Source: Salinivirga cyanobacteriivorans
GTDB lineage: Bacteria; Bacteroidota; Bacteroidia; Bacteroidales; Salinivirgaceae
Length of the DNA stretch: 64,000 bases
Reading direction: 5' to 3'
Assembly: GCF_001443605.1 (NCBI RefSeq)
Contig: NZ_CP013118.1
Location: 3,807,001 to 3,871,000, forward strand
The notes beneath the pieces were generated by a model, which searched no databases, had not been told where the DNA came from, and saw nothing but the letters and a program-made list of their open reading frames with translations. A program made the position numbers and the translations under genes. Position 1 is the stretch's first letter. The number at the start of each line of letters is the position of its first letter. This document shows, piece after piece, positions 9,607 through 18,140 of this stretch.

Positions 9607-10572
9607 ATGATAGTTGTAACCGGAGCTGCCGGAATGATTGGCAGCAATTTAGTGCGTAAACTCAATGATGAAGGCTATAAAGATATTGTAGCAGTAGATG
9701 AATTTTCACGTGAAGATAAAAATAGAAATCTGGAGAATAAACAACTCACTGCCAGGGTAGACCGCATGCGGTTTTTTGAATGGCTCGATGAAAATCATAA
9801 ACTGGTGCAATTTATTTTTCATATGGGCGCTCGTTCGGCCACCACAGGTTATCCAAAAGCTGTATACGATGAGCTGAATTTGAATTATAGTAAAACAGTG
9901 TGGGAGAAATGTGTAGCTTATGGTATTCCGCTTGTATATGCTTCAAGTGCTGCAACATACGGGTTAGGAGAGAAGGGTTACAACGACGATCATACTGTTG
10001 TGGGCGAGTTGCATCCGCTTAATTTGTATGGCGAATCGAAAAACGATTTCGATAAATGGGCGCTTCAGCAAAAGCAACAACCTTTTTTCTGGGCAGGTTT
10101 AAAATTTTTCAATGTATATGGTCCCAACGAGTACCATAAAGGTCGCATGGCCTCAGTAATTCTGCATACTTTTAACCAGATAAAAGAAACCGGGGGCATG
10201 AAATTATTCAAATCGCATCATCCGGACTACAACGATGGCGAGCAAACACGAGACTTTATCTATGTAAAAGACCTTTCCAAAATTATGTTTTTCCTCATGC
10301 ATCATCGGAAAAATAGTGGCATATATAACGTGGGAACAGGCAACGGTCGCACGTTTCTTGATCTTGCTACAAACACTTTCAAGGCAATGGGGAAGGAGCC
10401 AAACATTACATTTATTCCAACCCCGGAGGATATTCGCGATAAATACCAGTATTTTACAGAGGCTAATATGTCCAAATTGCATAAAATTGGATATGATGAA
10501 CCTTTTTATTCGCTTGAAGCAGGTATAGACGACTACGTAAAAAATTACCTGATGAACAATGCTGTGTATTAA
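9607..10572 (+). CDS. hldD: ADP-L-glycero-D-manno-heptose 6-epimerase
   Basis: 321 aa, the usual family length. It inverts C6 of ADP-D-glycero-D-manno-heptose to give the L,D form used for the LPS inner core. The extended short-chain dehydrogenase fold is clear: N-terminal NADP-binding GAAGMIGSN (about residues 5-13), SSAATYG around residue 118, and the YGESK catalytic Tyr-Lys pair near 140. FFNVYGPNEYHKG and the RDFIYVKD segment are typical of HldD (RfaD/WaaD). It stands apart from other LPS genes here; a HAD phosphatase gene follows after about 30 bp. Confidence 0.93.
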   Translation: MIVVTGAAGMIGSNLVRKLNDEGYKDIVAVDEFSREDKNRNLENKQLTARVDRMRFFEWLDENHKLVQFIFHMGARSATTGYPKAVYDELNLNYSKTVWEKCVAYGIPLVYASSAATYGLGEKGYNDDHTVVGELHPLNLYGESKNDFDKWALQQKQQPFFWAGLKFFNVYGPNEYHKGRMASVILHTFNQIKETGGMKLFKSHHPDYNDGEQTRDFIYVKDLSKIMFFLMHHRKNSGIYNVGTGNGRTFLDLATNTFKAMGKEPNITFIPTPEDIRDKYQYFTEANMSKLHKIGYDEPFYSLEAGIDDYVKNYLMNNAVY

Positions 10573-10601
10573 AAGTTAAATAGACAAATGTATTTGTGTG
10601 T

Positions 10602-11429
10602 ATGGGCAACAATATTGGAGCAGTTGTAACAGATCTTGACGGAACTTTACTTACCGATGATAAACGGGTAGGTGATGCCGACCTGGAAGCATTGTATAAA
10701 CTGGGCGATAAGGGTATATTGCGTATAGCGGCTACAGGCCGCAATTTACGCATCTCTGAAGATGTTTTGCCCGAAGATTTTCCGCTGGATTACCTCGTGT
10801 TTTCCACCGGTTGCGGTATTTACGATTGGAAAAAGAAGCAAATCATCCATTCTGATGGTCTTGACTGGAAGCAGACACAAAAAGTAATGAAACAATTCAT
10901 GGCTGAGGAGTTTGACTTCACTGTTCATCAGCCAATACCTGATAATTACCGGTTCTACTATCACAGGCAAAATCCCGCAAACCATCATTTTAACGAGTAT
11001 GTAGAGCGGTACTCCAGTTTTGCCGAACCACTGGAGCATCACGAATTTCAAATAGACAACGCCTGTCAGCTTTTAGCTATTATTGAAACAGATACCAAAA
11101 AATATAATGACCTTATCAATCAGCTCGAAGATGTAAAATTGGTGCGTACCACCTCACCGCTCAATGGAAAGGCCATGTGGATTGAGGTTTTTCCACGGCA
11201 TATCAGTAAGGCCTGGGGCCTGAAATATATTGAAAAAACTTATGGTGTACCGTTCGACAATATGCTGGGAATAGGGAATGATTATAACGATATTGATTTT
11301 TTACAAGAAGTCGGACATCCCAGGGTAGTGGCCAATGCGCATCCGGATTTACTCAAACAGTTCCCGATTGTAGCTTCGAATCAATCTTGCGGAGTAGCTG
11401 AAGCCATAAAAACGGTAGTCGATTATTAG
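10602..11429 (+). CDS. HAD superfamily (Cof-type) phosphatase
   Basis: 275 aa from the ATG at 10602 (a GTG two codons upstream, at 10596, is the alternative start). A Cof/YbiV-like HAD hydrolase with a C2 cap. Motif I is DLDGTLL with the nucleophile Asp, motif II is the Thr in AATGR, and motif IV is GIGNDYNDIDFL with the Mg-binding Asp residues. Family members dephosphorylate sugar phosphates or cofactor phosphates; the substrate cannot be read from sequence. It lies directly after hldD and 27 bp before the relA/spoT gene. Confidence 0.88.
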   Translation: MGNNIGAVVTDLDGTLLTDDKRVGDADLEALYKLGDKGILRIAATGRNLRISEDVLPEDFPLDYLVFSTGCGIYDWKKKQIIHSDGLDWKQTQKVMKQFMAEEFDFTVHQPIPDNYRFYYHRQNPANHHFNEYVERYSSFAEPLEHHEFQIDNACQLLAIIETDTKKYNDLINQLEDVKLVRTTSPLNGKAMWIEVFPRHISKAWGLKYIEKTYGVPFDNMLGIGNDYNDIDFLQEVGHPRVVANAHPDLLKQFPIVASNQSCGVAEAIKTVVDY

Positions 11430-11456
11430 AAAACACAACCCTTTGAAAAACAGGTT

Positions 11457-13637
11457 ATGGAAAATGGAGGATCCCGAAAAAATCTGGAGCAACAAGTTGT
11501 GCGCCTGCTCGATATTGCAGGAAGCCGTTTAAGTGCGCAGGATAAGGCCGATGTGCAATCGGCAGTGGATTATGCCGGCGTAATATTTGGCGAACAAAGA
11601 CGGAAATCGGGCGAGTTGTACATGGTGCATCCACTGGCAGTAGCCATTACTGCCATCGAAGAGCTGGGAATGGCTCGCAGTGCTGTTATTGCTGCCATTT
11701 TACACGATCTTTACGATTTTAAAGAATTTGCAGAACGTGACGTTGAAGAGCGTTTCGGAACCAAAGTGCTTGAAATTATTCGCGGTTTGCATAAAATTTC
11801 GGGGTTGTATACCCACAACATTACTTTGCAGGATCAGAATTACATCAACCTGATATTGAATATTGTAACCGATGTACGCATTATTTTGCTGAAGCTGGCA
11901 GACCGCCTGCAGAATATGCGCCACATAAATAATTTCTCCAAAGAAAAGCAACAATCACTGGCACAGGAAATAGGAGCACTGTATGCGCCAATAGCCCACA
12001 GGCTTGGGCTATACCGGGTCAAAACAGAGATGGAAGATTTTTGGTTGCGAATGACCCACCCCGGAGCCTATAAAAACATTTTGCGCGAAATTGAAAAGAG
12101 CAGTCAGGTGCTGGACAGGTATATTAAACTGTTTATTAAACCAGTAAAGTCTGAACTTGATGCGCTTGGCTATAAGTATGAGGTTAAGGCCCGCGTTAAA
12201 TCTGTGTATTCCATCTGGCGAAAAATGGAGAAACAGCATGTGGCTTTTGATGAGGTGTATGATTTTTTTGCTATTCGTATCATCCTTGAAGCCCTCGAGT
12301 TAAATGAAGAGAAAGGCGCCTGCTGGAATGTTTATTCCATTGTATCAAACCTGTACAAACCAAATCCAAAACGCTTGCGCGATTGGATTTCGTCTCCCAA
12401 GTCGAGTGGTTACGAATCACTTCATACTACCGTAATGGGACCCGATGAGCGTTGGGTCGAAGTACAGATACGCACCCGCCGAATGGACGACAATGCAGAA
12501 AAGGGGCAGGCCGCTCATTGGCGTTACAAAGAAACTGGTTCTGCCAACCGGCACGATCAGTGGTTGGCAAAAGTGCGCGAGGTGCTGGAGTCGCCCGATA
12601 AAAGCGATGAGGATATTTCACTCACCGGTCAACCGGTAGACTATTCGCCCAACGTGTTTGTTTTTACCCCCGCAGGTGATATAAAAAAACTGCCCCGGGG
12701 TGCTACCATTATTGACTTTGCATACAGCATACATAGTCGTGTAGGTGATCAGTGTACAGGTGCCCGTATTGGTGGTAAAATTGTGCCTTTAAAGCACAAA
12801 CTCAGTAATGGTGATACGGTAGAGGTGCTTACCAGTAAAAAGCAAAAACCCAACGAGAGATGGCTCACTATTGCTGTTTCTGCAAGAGTAAAAAACCGTA
12901 TTAAAAGAGCCCTCAGGCAACAACGTTACCAGGAGGCGGAGATGGGTAAAGAGGAGTTGCAACGAAAACTTAAGCAACTTCACTTAAATGAGAAAGAGGA
13001 CTATATTGTAAGGCTGCTTAAGCATTTTAAAATGGATTCAGCTGTTGACCTCTACGTGGCTTTTGCCAGGGATGAGATAGAATTTAATACGATCAGGGAT
13101 GTTTGTCTCAACGAACCCAAAGAGAGCGAGAGCAAACCAGAAGATTTGGTAAGTAAATCGCCTGTAAGCAAGCCAAGGGAAGATGATTATCTGGTGATTG
13201 GTGATGACATCAGTCAGGTAAATTATCAGCTTGCAAAGTGCTGCAGCCCGGTTTTTGGCGATAAAATTTTTGGATTTGTTTCTGTCTCAAAAGGCATTGT
13301 CATACACCGCCTAAAATGCCCGAACGCGGCAGAATTAAAAGAAAAGTATCCTTACCGGGTTATACGTGCAGTATGGAACAACGCAGTGGAGGAAAAACAT
13401 TTTATGACCGATGTGCGGGTAATTGGAATTGACCGCAAAGGTGTGCTCAATCAAATCAGTAAGGTTTTTTCCGATGAGATGAACATCAGCATTCAGTCCA
13501 TGAATATTGCGGCTCATGAAGGTGTTTACGAAGCCATAATAACCTTCAATGTGCGCGATAATGAGCATCTGCAATACATCCTCAATCAATTGATGCAGAA
13601 TAAATCTGTATTGCGGGCCGAAAGGCTTGATTCATAG
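11457..13637 (+). CDS. RelA/SpoT (p)ppGpp synthetase, hydrolase domain partly degenerate
   Basis: 726 aa with the full long-RSH layout: N-terminal HD domain (about 40-200), synthetase domain (about 235-370 with GYESLHTTV and EVQIRT), TGS (about 395-460, starting NVFVFTPAGD), a conserved-Cys region (KCCSP, about residue 590) and a C-terminal ACT domain. It makes or degrades the stringent-response alarmones. In the HD domain His58, His83 and Asp84 are kept, but the following Glu-Asp pair of hydrolase-competent enzymes reads Asp87-Phe88, and the DRLHN motif reads DRLQN. Hydrolysis may therefore be weak or absent, making this the RelA-like synthetase of a genome that should hold a second, SpoT-like copy. 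The latter is inference. Confidence 0.92.
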   Translation: MENGGSRKNLEQQVVRLLDIAGSRLSAQDKADVQSAVDYAGVIFGEQRRKSGELYMVHPLAVAITAIEELGMARSAVIAAILHDLYDFKEFAERDVEERFGTKVLEIIRGLHKISGLYTHNITLQDQNYINLILNIVTDVRIILLKLADRLQNMRHINNFSKEKQQSLAQEIGALYAPIAHRLGLYRVKTEMEDFWLRMTHPGAYKNILREIEKSSQVLDRYIKLFIKPVKSELDALGYKYEVKARVKSVYSIWRKMEKQHVAFDEVYDFFAIRIILEALELNEEKGACWNVYSIVSNLYKPNPKRLRDWISSPKSSGYESLHTTVMGPDERWVEVQIRTRRMDDNAEKGQAAHWRYKETGSANRHDQWLAKVREVLESPDKSDEDISLTGQPVDYSPNVFVFTPAGDIKKLPRGATIIDFAYSIHSRVGDQCTGARIGGKIVPLKHKLSNGDTVEVLTSKKQKPNERWLTIAVSARVKNRIKRALRQQRYQEAEMGKEELQRKLKQLHLNEKEDYIVRLLKHFKMDSAVDLYVAFARDEIEFNTIRDVCLNEPKESESKPEDLVSKSPVSKPREDDYLVIGDDISQVNYQLAKCCSPVFGDKIFGFVSVSKGIVIHRLKCPNAAELKEKYPYRVIRAVWNNAVEEKHFMTDVRVIGIDRKGVLNQISKVFSDEMNISIQSMNIAAHEGVYEAIITFNVRDNEHLQYILNQLMQNKSVLRAERLDS

Positions 13638-13688
13638 GCGCTGCATTGATAAGGCAAATCTGCTTTCAGGCTGTTAGGAGTATAAAAG

Positions 13689-14330
13689 TTAGTCGAGCAG
13701 GCCATGTTTTGAGGCAAATACAGCGAGGGTAACAGCGTTTTTCGATTTGGTTTTTTTGAGCAGTGCGTCTCGGTGCTTTTCCACTGTACGCGGGCTGATA
13801 TCAAGATTAGCAGCAATTTCATTGCTTGATAATCCTTCGCTAATGAGTTTGAGTACCTGCATCTCACGTTTGGAAAGTAAATATTTGACCTTGCTTTTGT
13901 CTTGCCGGTTCGACATATACTCAATGGCATTTTCAAGCAATTGAGGAGAAAAATATTTTTCATTGCGCCACACGCTGTATATGGCTTCAAGTAACTCGCG
14001 TATTTCTGCATTTTTTACTACAAAACCATGCACCCCGGCCTCAATTACCTGGTTGTAATTGTCAAAATCATCGAACATCGATACTGTTATTATTTTGATA
14101 TCAGGGCGGCGCGATAAGGCTCCTCTGGCTGCTTCAATACCATTCATGCCCGGCATGTCAATATCCATCAGCACCATATCGAACTCGATATTATCCATCA
14201 TCTCCAGAAAATCCTTGCCATTGTATGCCTTCCCAACTACTTCAATAAAGTCTTCTTTCTCGAGCATAACTTTCATGCTGCTCAATAATAACTTGTGGTC
14301 GTCTACAAGTACGATGCGTATCAAATCCAT
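13689..14330 (-). CDS. NarL/FixJ-type response regulator
   Basis: 213 aa from the ATG at 14330 (an upstream in-frame ATG would add 15 atypical residues). Receiver domain in residues 1-120, with the acidic pair Asp10-Asp11, phospho-acceptor Asp56 (LMDIDMPG) and the switch Lys in FVVKN. A LuxR-type helix-turn-helix covers about 145-210 (LSKREMQVL, SPRTVEKHR). It is a DNA-binding two-component output protein; no histidine kinase gene is adjacent, so the partner is elsewhere. It is convergent with the relA/spoT gene, with a 51-bp gap. Confidence 0.9.
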   Translation of the reverse strand: MDLIRIVLVDDHKLLLSSMKVMLEKEDFIEVVGKAYNGKDFLEMMDNIEFDMVLMDIDMPGMNGIEAARGALSRRPDIKIITVSMFDDFDNYNQVIEAGVHGFVVKNAEIRELLEAIYSVWRNEKYFSPQLLENAIEYMSNRQDKSKVKYLLSKREMQVLKLISEGLSSNEIAANLDISPRTVEKHRDALLKKTKSKNAVTLAVFASKHGLLD

Positions 14331-14455
14331 GTGTGGTTTTTTTGGTAACCCTCCTAAAACAGGAGTTTGCGCCACAAAAGTTACAATAATAGTGGCTACT
14401 CACAAAATTTAAATTTTTACTTATAATTAGAAATAAAAAGTGTGATTTCTATAAA

Positions 14456-14501
14456 AAGCTGCCCGGTTCTTATTGAACTGCGGGCAGCTTGATTTTTTTT
14501 T
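14456..14501. terminator. Bidirectional hairpin terminator
   Basis: Perfect 10-bp stem: AAGCTGCCCG at 14456-14465 and its complement at 14481-14490, loop 15 nt. On the minus strand it is followed by T5 and ends the 14500-16389 gene; on the plus strand it is followed by a run of T's at 14493-14501. Confidence 0.75.
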
Positions 14502-16389
14502 AATATTCAACAAATACGATGTTTGATTGCAGTATGGAGCCTACGCTTGAAAAGAATAATTTATTGCCGGCCATGTAGAAATCAGCCACTTTGCGGGCTA
14601 CATCTTTTACATATCCACCGGCGTTTGAGAGTTGCATTAATGTATTGTTTTCACTTAAAACCAGTATATCAGAGTCTGGTAAATACTGCAGTTGTTTCAC
14701 AAGCTGCTGGGTTTGCGTAATATTTTTATTCTGGCTGTCCCAAAGGAAAAGATTGAATTCAGGATTGACGCCGGCAGCATAAATAATTCCATCTTTTTCC
14801 ACAAGGTCCAGAATTACAAGCGTGCTATCAAGAAATTCGTCATATTGAAGGTAACCATCATCATCGATATGGCAAATCCAGTTTTTACCGGCAAAAACGT
14901 TTCCTCCCTGGCTGTGTGCAGCAATTGCATTAACACTTCCTTCTGTGGAATAATTGCGGTGCCACTTTTTATCGGCTTCTTTATCAAAACGTACGAGCCG
15001 CATTGTGTTGACGCTATCCATTAAATGGCCGCCAACCAGCATGTCGGAGCCTTGGTGCAGGCTCGAAATTGGGTGCATGGAACCCAGAAATTTCATCCAC
15101 TTTTTTTTGCCTTCATTACTCACGCTCAGCATCCATCCCTGTCCGGCTGTACTGTCGGTTTCGCCATATATGCCCACGCCAAGCAGCGAACCGTCACTTT
15201 GAACAAACAGTTCGTTAATGTGGTCATCGGCCGGAGAGCCAAACTGCTTGTTCCAAACCATTTTTCCGGCAGCATCGAGTTTAAGTAGCCACACATCCTG
15301 GTTTCGCATTGTGTCAAGCTCAATTGTGCCAGCAATGTAGGTATTTCCTTTAGCATCGGAAGCTGCAGCAGAGAATTGGTCGTTGGTCTGGTCGTAGTCA
15401 AATGCGCGTGTCGTTTTTGCATTTTTTATTTCGCTTTTTTGGGCAATGCGTTTACCCAGAGCTTTGGCTTTTAAGTTAAAGATATCCACATAGTACTTTC
15501 CAAAGGGATATTCTTTTACAAAAGCAGTATAAGCTTCGATTGTGTTGATTTTCTTAGCTTTTTCAAACACGAGCTTTTGTCTGAGTTTTTTGGCATCAGA
15601 CAATTGAAGGGCATCCGGATAATCGCGTATAAATCGCTCAATGGCTTCAAGTGTGTTGGTGTTTTTGGCCTTTTCGAAAGCCAGTCTATCCCGCAACAGG
15701 AGTGCTTCGGTTCGTTGTTTCGCCAGTGGATATTTTTCAATAAATTCATTTAGTGCATCAAGTGACTTTTGCGCTTTTGCAGCCTCAAACTTCAACTCAT
15801 GTATCAGTTCCTGGGCCATTTCCTGCTGGGCAGCTTCGGGATATTTGCGTTTAAATTCCAGCAGCGCTTCAACTGTACCCGCATTTTTAGCTTTTATAAA
15901 TGCATAGTGATTTCTGATATGAATGGTATTGTCAAGATATGGTGAGTTGGGAAACATTTCAATGTATTGTGTTGCCAACTCAGGGTCGAGTTTTTCTCTT
16001 ACATAGTTGATGGCAGTTTCTTCTATATCTTTAAATTTTTTCTCGATTCTTTCATCGAAGCTTTTTTTGCGCATCCGGGTCATTTCCTGTTTCATGTATT
16101 CCATCAGGTCCTCTTTGTCTCCTTCATCAAGGTTACTGAGGTTATCGCGGAACACGAGCATGTGTTTATAGGCAGTAAAGAAATCGTCTTCTTCAAATGC
16201 CATCCAGGCCAGGCAAAAATTTGCTCCCGGATCTTGCGGTTCGTCCTCCAGGGCGCGATTAGCCAGTTCGCGGCCTTTCTCAAAATCGTCTTTTTCCATT
16301 TTATTCACAATTCGGCTCACAGACTGTGCTTGAACTGCCAGGCCAAAAAGGATAAAAAAGATTGTTATAATAGATTTTATGTGTATCAT
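14500..16389 (-). CDS. Exported repeat protein with C-terminal propeller-like domain
   Basis: 629 aa with a signal peptide (about 1-21, ending VQAQ). Residues about 130-330 contain at least four alpha-helical repeats of roughly 37 aa, each with a core like FEKAKNTNTLEAIERFIRDYP, resembling TPR/outer-lipoprotein repeats. Residues about 340-629 are beta-rich with WLLKLDAAGKMVWNKQFG and related units, as in the beta-propeller-like sequences of Bacteroidota cell-surface proteins. Function is unknown. The start lies 11 bp after the stop of the OmpA/SprB gene, so the two form an operon and probably work together at the envelope. Confidence 0.7.
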   Translation of the reverse strand: MIHIKSIITIFFILFGLAVQAQSVSRIVNKMEKDDFEKGRELANRALEDEPQDPGANFCLAWMAFEEDDFFTAYKHMLVFRDNLSNLDEGDKEDLMEYMKQEMTRMRKKSFDERIEKKFKDIEETAINYVREKLDPELATQYIEMFPNSPYLDNTIHIRNHYAFIKAKNAGTVEALLEFKRKYPEAAQQEMAQELIHELKFEAAKAQKSLDALNEFIEKYPLAKQRTEALLLRDRLAFEKAKNTNTLEAIERFIRDYPDALQLSDAKKLRQKLVFEKAKKINTIEAYTAFVKEYPFGKYYVDIFNLKAKALGKRIAQKSEIKNAKTTRAFDYDQTNDQFSAAASDAKGNTYIAGTIELDTMRNQDVWLLKLDAAGKMVWNKQFGSPADDHINELFVQSDGSLLGVGIYGETDSTAGQGWMLSVSNEGKKKWMKFLGSMHPISSLHQGSDMLVGGHLMDSVNTMRLVRFDKEADKKWHRNYSTEGSVNAIAAHSQGGNVFAGKNWICHIDDDGYLQYDEFLDSTLVILDLVEKDGIIYAAGVNPEFNLFLWDSQNKNITQTQQLVKQLQYLPDSDILVLSENNTLMQLSNAGGYVKDVARKVADFYMAGNKLFFSSVGSILQSNIVFVEY

Positions 16390-16400
16390 GATGTTGGGGT

Positions 16401-17780
16401 TTATTTTTTAAGAAGGAAAAATTCTACTCTTCGGTTATTGGCGCGCCCTTCGGCTGTTTTGTTAGTGTCAACTGGCTTGTCTTGTCCGTAGCCTTTGTAA
16501 GTGAGTACATCAGGGCTGACGCCTTGCGAAACAAGATAATCGACTACCGCTTTTGCTCGTCCTTCACTCAATTTCTGGTTGTATTGGGGGTTGCCCACGT
16601 CATCGGTATGGCCCGAAATCTCAATTTTACTGATGTTGTTGTCTTTTATAAAAGCGGCTACCTTATCGAGTTCGGTGTATGATTGCGGCAGCAAAGCAGT
16701 TTTGCCTGTTTCAAAAAAGATATTGTTCAGTACAATGGCTGTACCTTCTTTGATGTTAAACAGGTCGTCTTCTTTTTCTGTATCTTCTACCTTGGGTGCC
16801 ACAAACTTAACTTCTCCTTCGCGTATGCAGTTTAAGGCATCGGTTACGGTGTATTTGTAGGTTCCTGCTGCAAGGTTTTTAACCGACATGCTCTCGTTGC
16901 CTGTGTTCCATTGCACATCGTATGGCTTTGTACCACCCTGAACTGATATCCGCACCCGTCCATCGTTCCGTTTTTGGTCTATTTTACCTGTTATGGGGTT
17001 GAAACCACCTGTATAAAACGAATCTACTACAGCTACCTGCAGGTCATGTGGAATGCAGGCGCAGGCCTCGCAGTTGGTTATTTCGCGGACTTCAACCTGG
17101 TCAAAATAGTAATAAGCATAATCTGTTAAACTGTGACTGCTTTTATTTTTCTTTTCCACACCCACGTAATTGGTTTCTTCATAGGAATGGAAATTGCCGA
17201 TAGATAAGAATTGTTCACCGCCATCGGCTTTGTATACCCTGCAAAAGTGTTTCCATTCGTGTGTATTCACAAGGAAAATACCTTTAGGGTTTTTGAGTTG
17301 TGGCTCTACATCGATCTCTTTTTTTGTTTTAAAAGCCAGTTTTTCGTTCGACAGATGCAATCCCAGTTGATCAATGGCAAAACGCGAACCACTTGCCAGC
17401 TTGTAATAGAACGAAACGCAATAGCGCTGGCCTTTTTTCATCGGTTCTGACAGCTCGCCCTGCAAATATTCGCGGTGAGTAAATGTTGACCCGCTTAAAA
17501 TGGCTCCGGCATATCCTTCACCCTGTTTTGCATGGCTGTAGCCTGCAAAGTTCGAAGGTATGCCTGCTCCCTGATCTGAACATTTATTAAAATAGTCAGA
17601 GGCTGTTTTGTTGGGAAAAGTCCAGTGCGGAATTAATACTGTGGTTACATCTTCTGGTGTATGTCGCAGCGGACAGTCAGTGTATTCTTCAAAACCGGGG
17701 TTGAGCACCAGGTTTTCCTGACTGAATGTGAAGTGGGGCATGACTAATAAAATCAATATCCCGAATAAAAATTTTTTCAT
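16401..17780 (-). CDS. OmpA-family protein with SprB-like repeat
   Basis: 459 aa from the ATG at 17780, which begins a clear signal peptide (MKKFLFGILILLVMPHFTFSQ, cut after about 20); the longer reading frame upstream adds 36 atypical residues. The N-terminal region begins with the ENLVLNPGFEEY motif of Bacteroidota surface proteins and resembles a carbohydrate-binding jelly roll. A SprB-type repeat (VQGGTKPYDVQW...AGTYKYTVTD) follows around residues 285-345. The C-terminal OmpA domain (about 360-459) has the peptidoglycan-binding ISGHTDDVG, NQKLSEGRA and NNRRVEF motifs. It probably bridges peptidoglycan and the outer membrane. First gene of a two-gene operon. Confidence 0.85.
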   Translation of the reverse strand: MKKFLFGILILLVMPHFTFSQENLVLNPGFEEYTDCPLRHTPEDVTTVLIPHWTFPNKTASDYFNKCSDQGAGIPSNFAGYSHAKQGEGYAGAILSGSTFTHREYLQGELSEPMKKGQRYCVSFYYKLASGSRFAIDQLGLHLSNEKLAFKTKKEIDVEPQLKNPKGIFLVNTHEWKHFCRVYKADGGEQFLSIGNFHSYEETNYVGVEKKNKSSHSLTDYAYYYFDQVEVREITNCEACACIPHDLQVAVVDSFYTGGFNPITGKIDQKRNDGRVRISVQGGTKPYDVQWNTGNESMSVKNLAAGTYKYTVTDALNCIREGEVKFVAPKVEDTEKEDDLFNIKEGTAIVLNNIFFETGKTALLPQSYTELDKVAAFIKDNNISKIEISGHTDDVGNPQYNQKLSEGRAKAVVDYLVSQGVSPDVLTYKGYGQDKPVDTNKTAEGRANNRRVEFFLLKK

Positions 17781-17913
17781 GAGTATAGAGTTTTGTCTTG
17801 AATTGACTTCCAAAATATTCGCATGTAAATGTTGCAAACAATGCCTGTATCCCCTGTTAATTTCTTTGTTTTGCTTTAAAGCTTGCATAAATTTAACAGA
17901 TACATACCAAAAA

Positions 17914-17921
17914 CAAAAATA
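17914..17921 (-). promoter_or_regulatory. Candidate -7 element for the OmpA operon
   Basis: Reads TATTTTTG on the minus strand, matching TAnnTTTG, about 130 bp upstream of the OmpA start. The only upstream TTTG (17936-17939) is spaced 14 nt away, shorter than usual, so the call is weak. Confidence 0.25.
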
Positions 17922-18027
17922 TAGAAAACTAATGCCAAAATCTAATTTATTTTTGATAATGGATAGATGGTAAAAGTAAGGGATTGTTCCGCAATCATAA
18001 TCCCTAAGAGATGGATATTAAACAACG

Positions 18028-18076
18028 CAATGCCCGCAATGAATGTATCCACTGCGGGCATTGTGTGATATTTTTT
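18028..18076. terminator. Hairpin terminator downstream of the GWxTD gene
   Basis: Perfect 11-bp stem (18028-18038 with 18053-18063, arm CAATGCCCGCA), loop 14 nt, followed on the plus strand by a T run at 18071-18076; the minus-strand side is only T-rich. It lies between the end of the GWxTD gene and the OmpA promoter region. The rest of 17781-18140 shows nothing else clear. Confidence 0.6.
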
Positions 18077-18140
18077 GTTCTTGTATTACTGCGACTAACT
18101 ATTGAGGCACATTGTAAAAATTAAAATATTATTTCAGATA

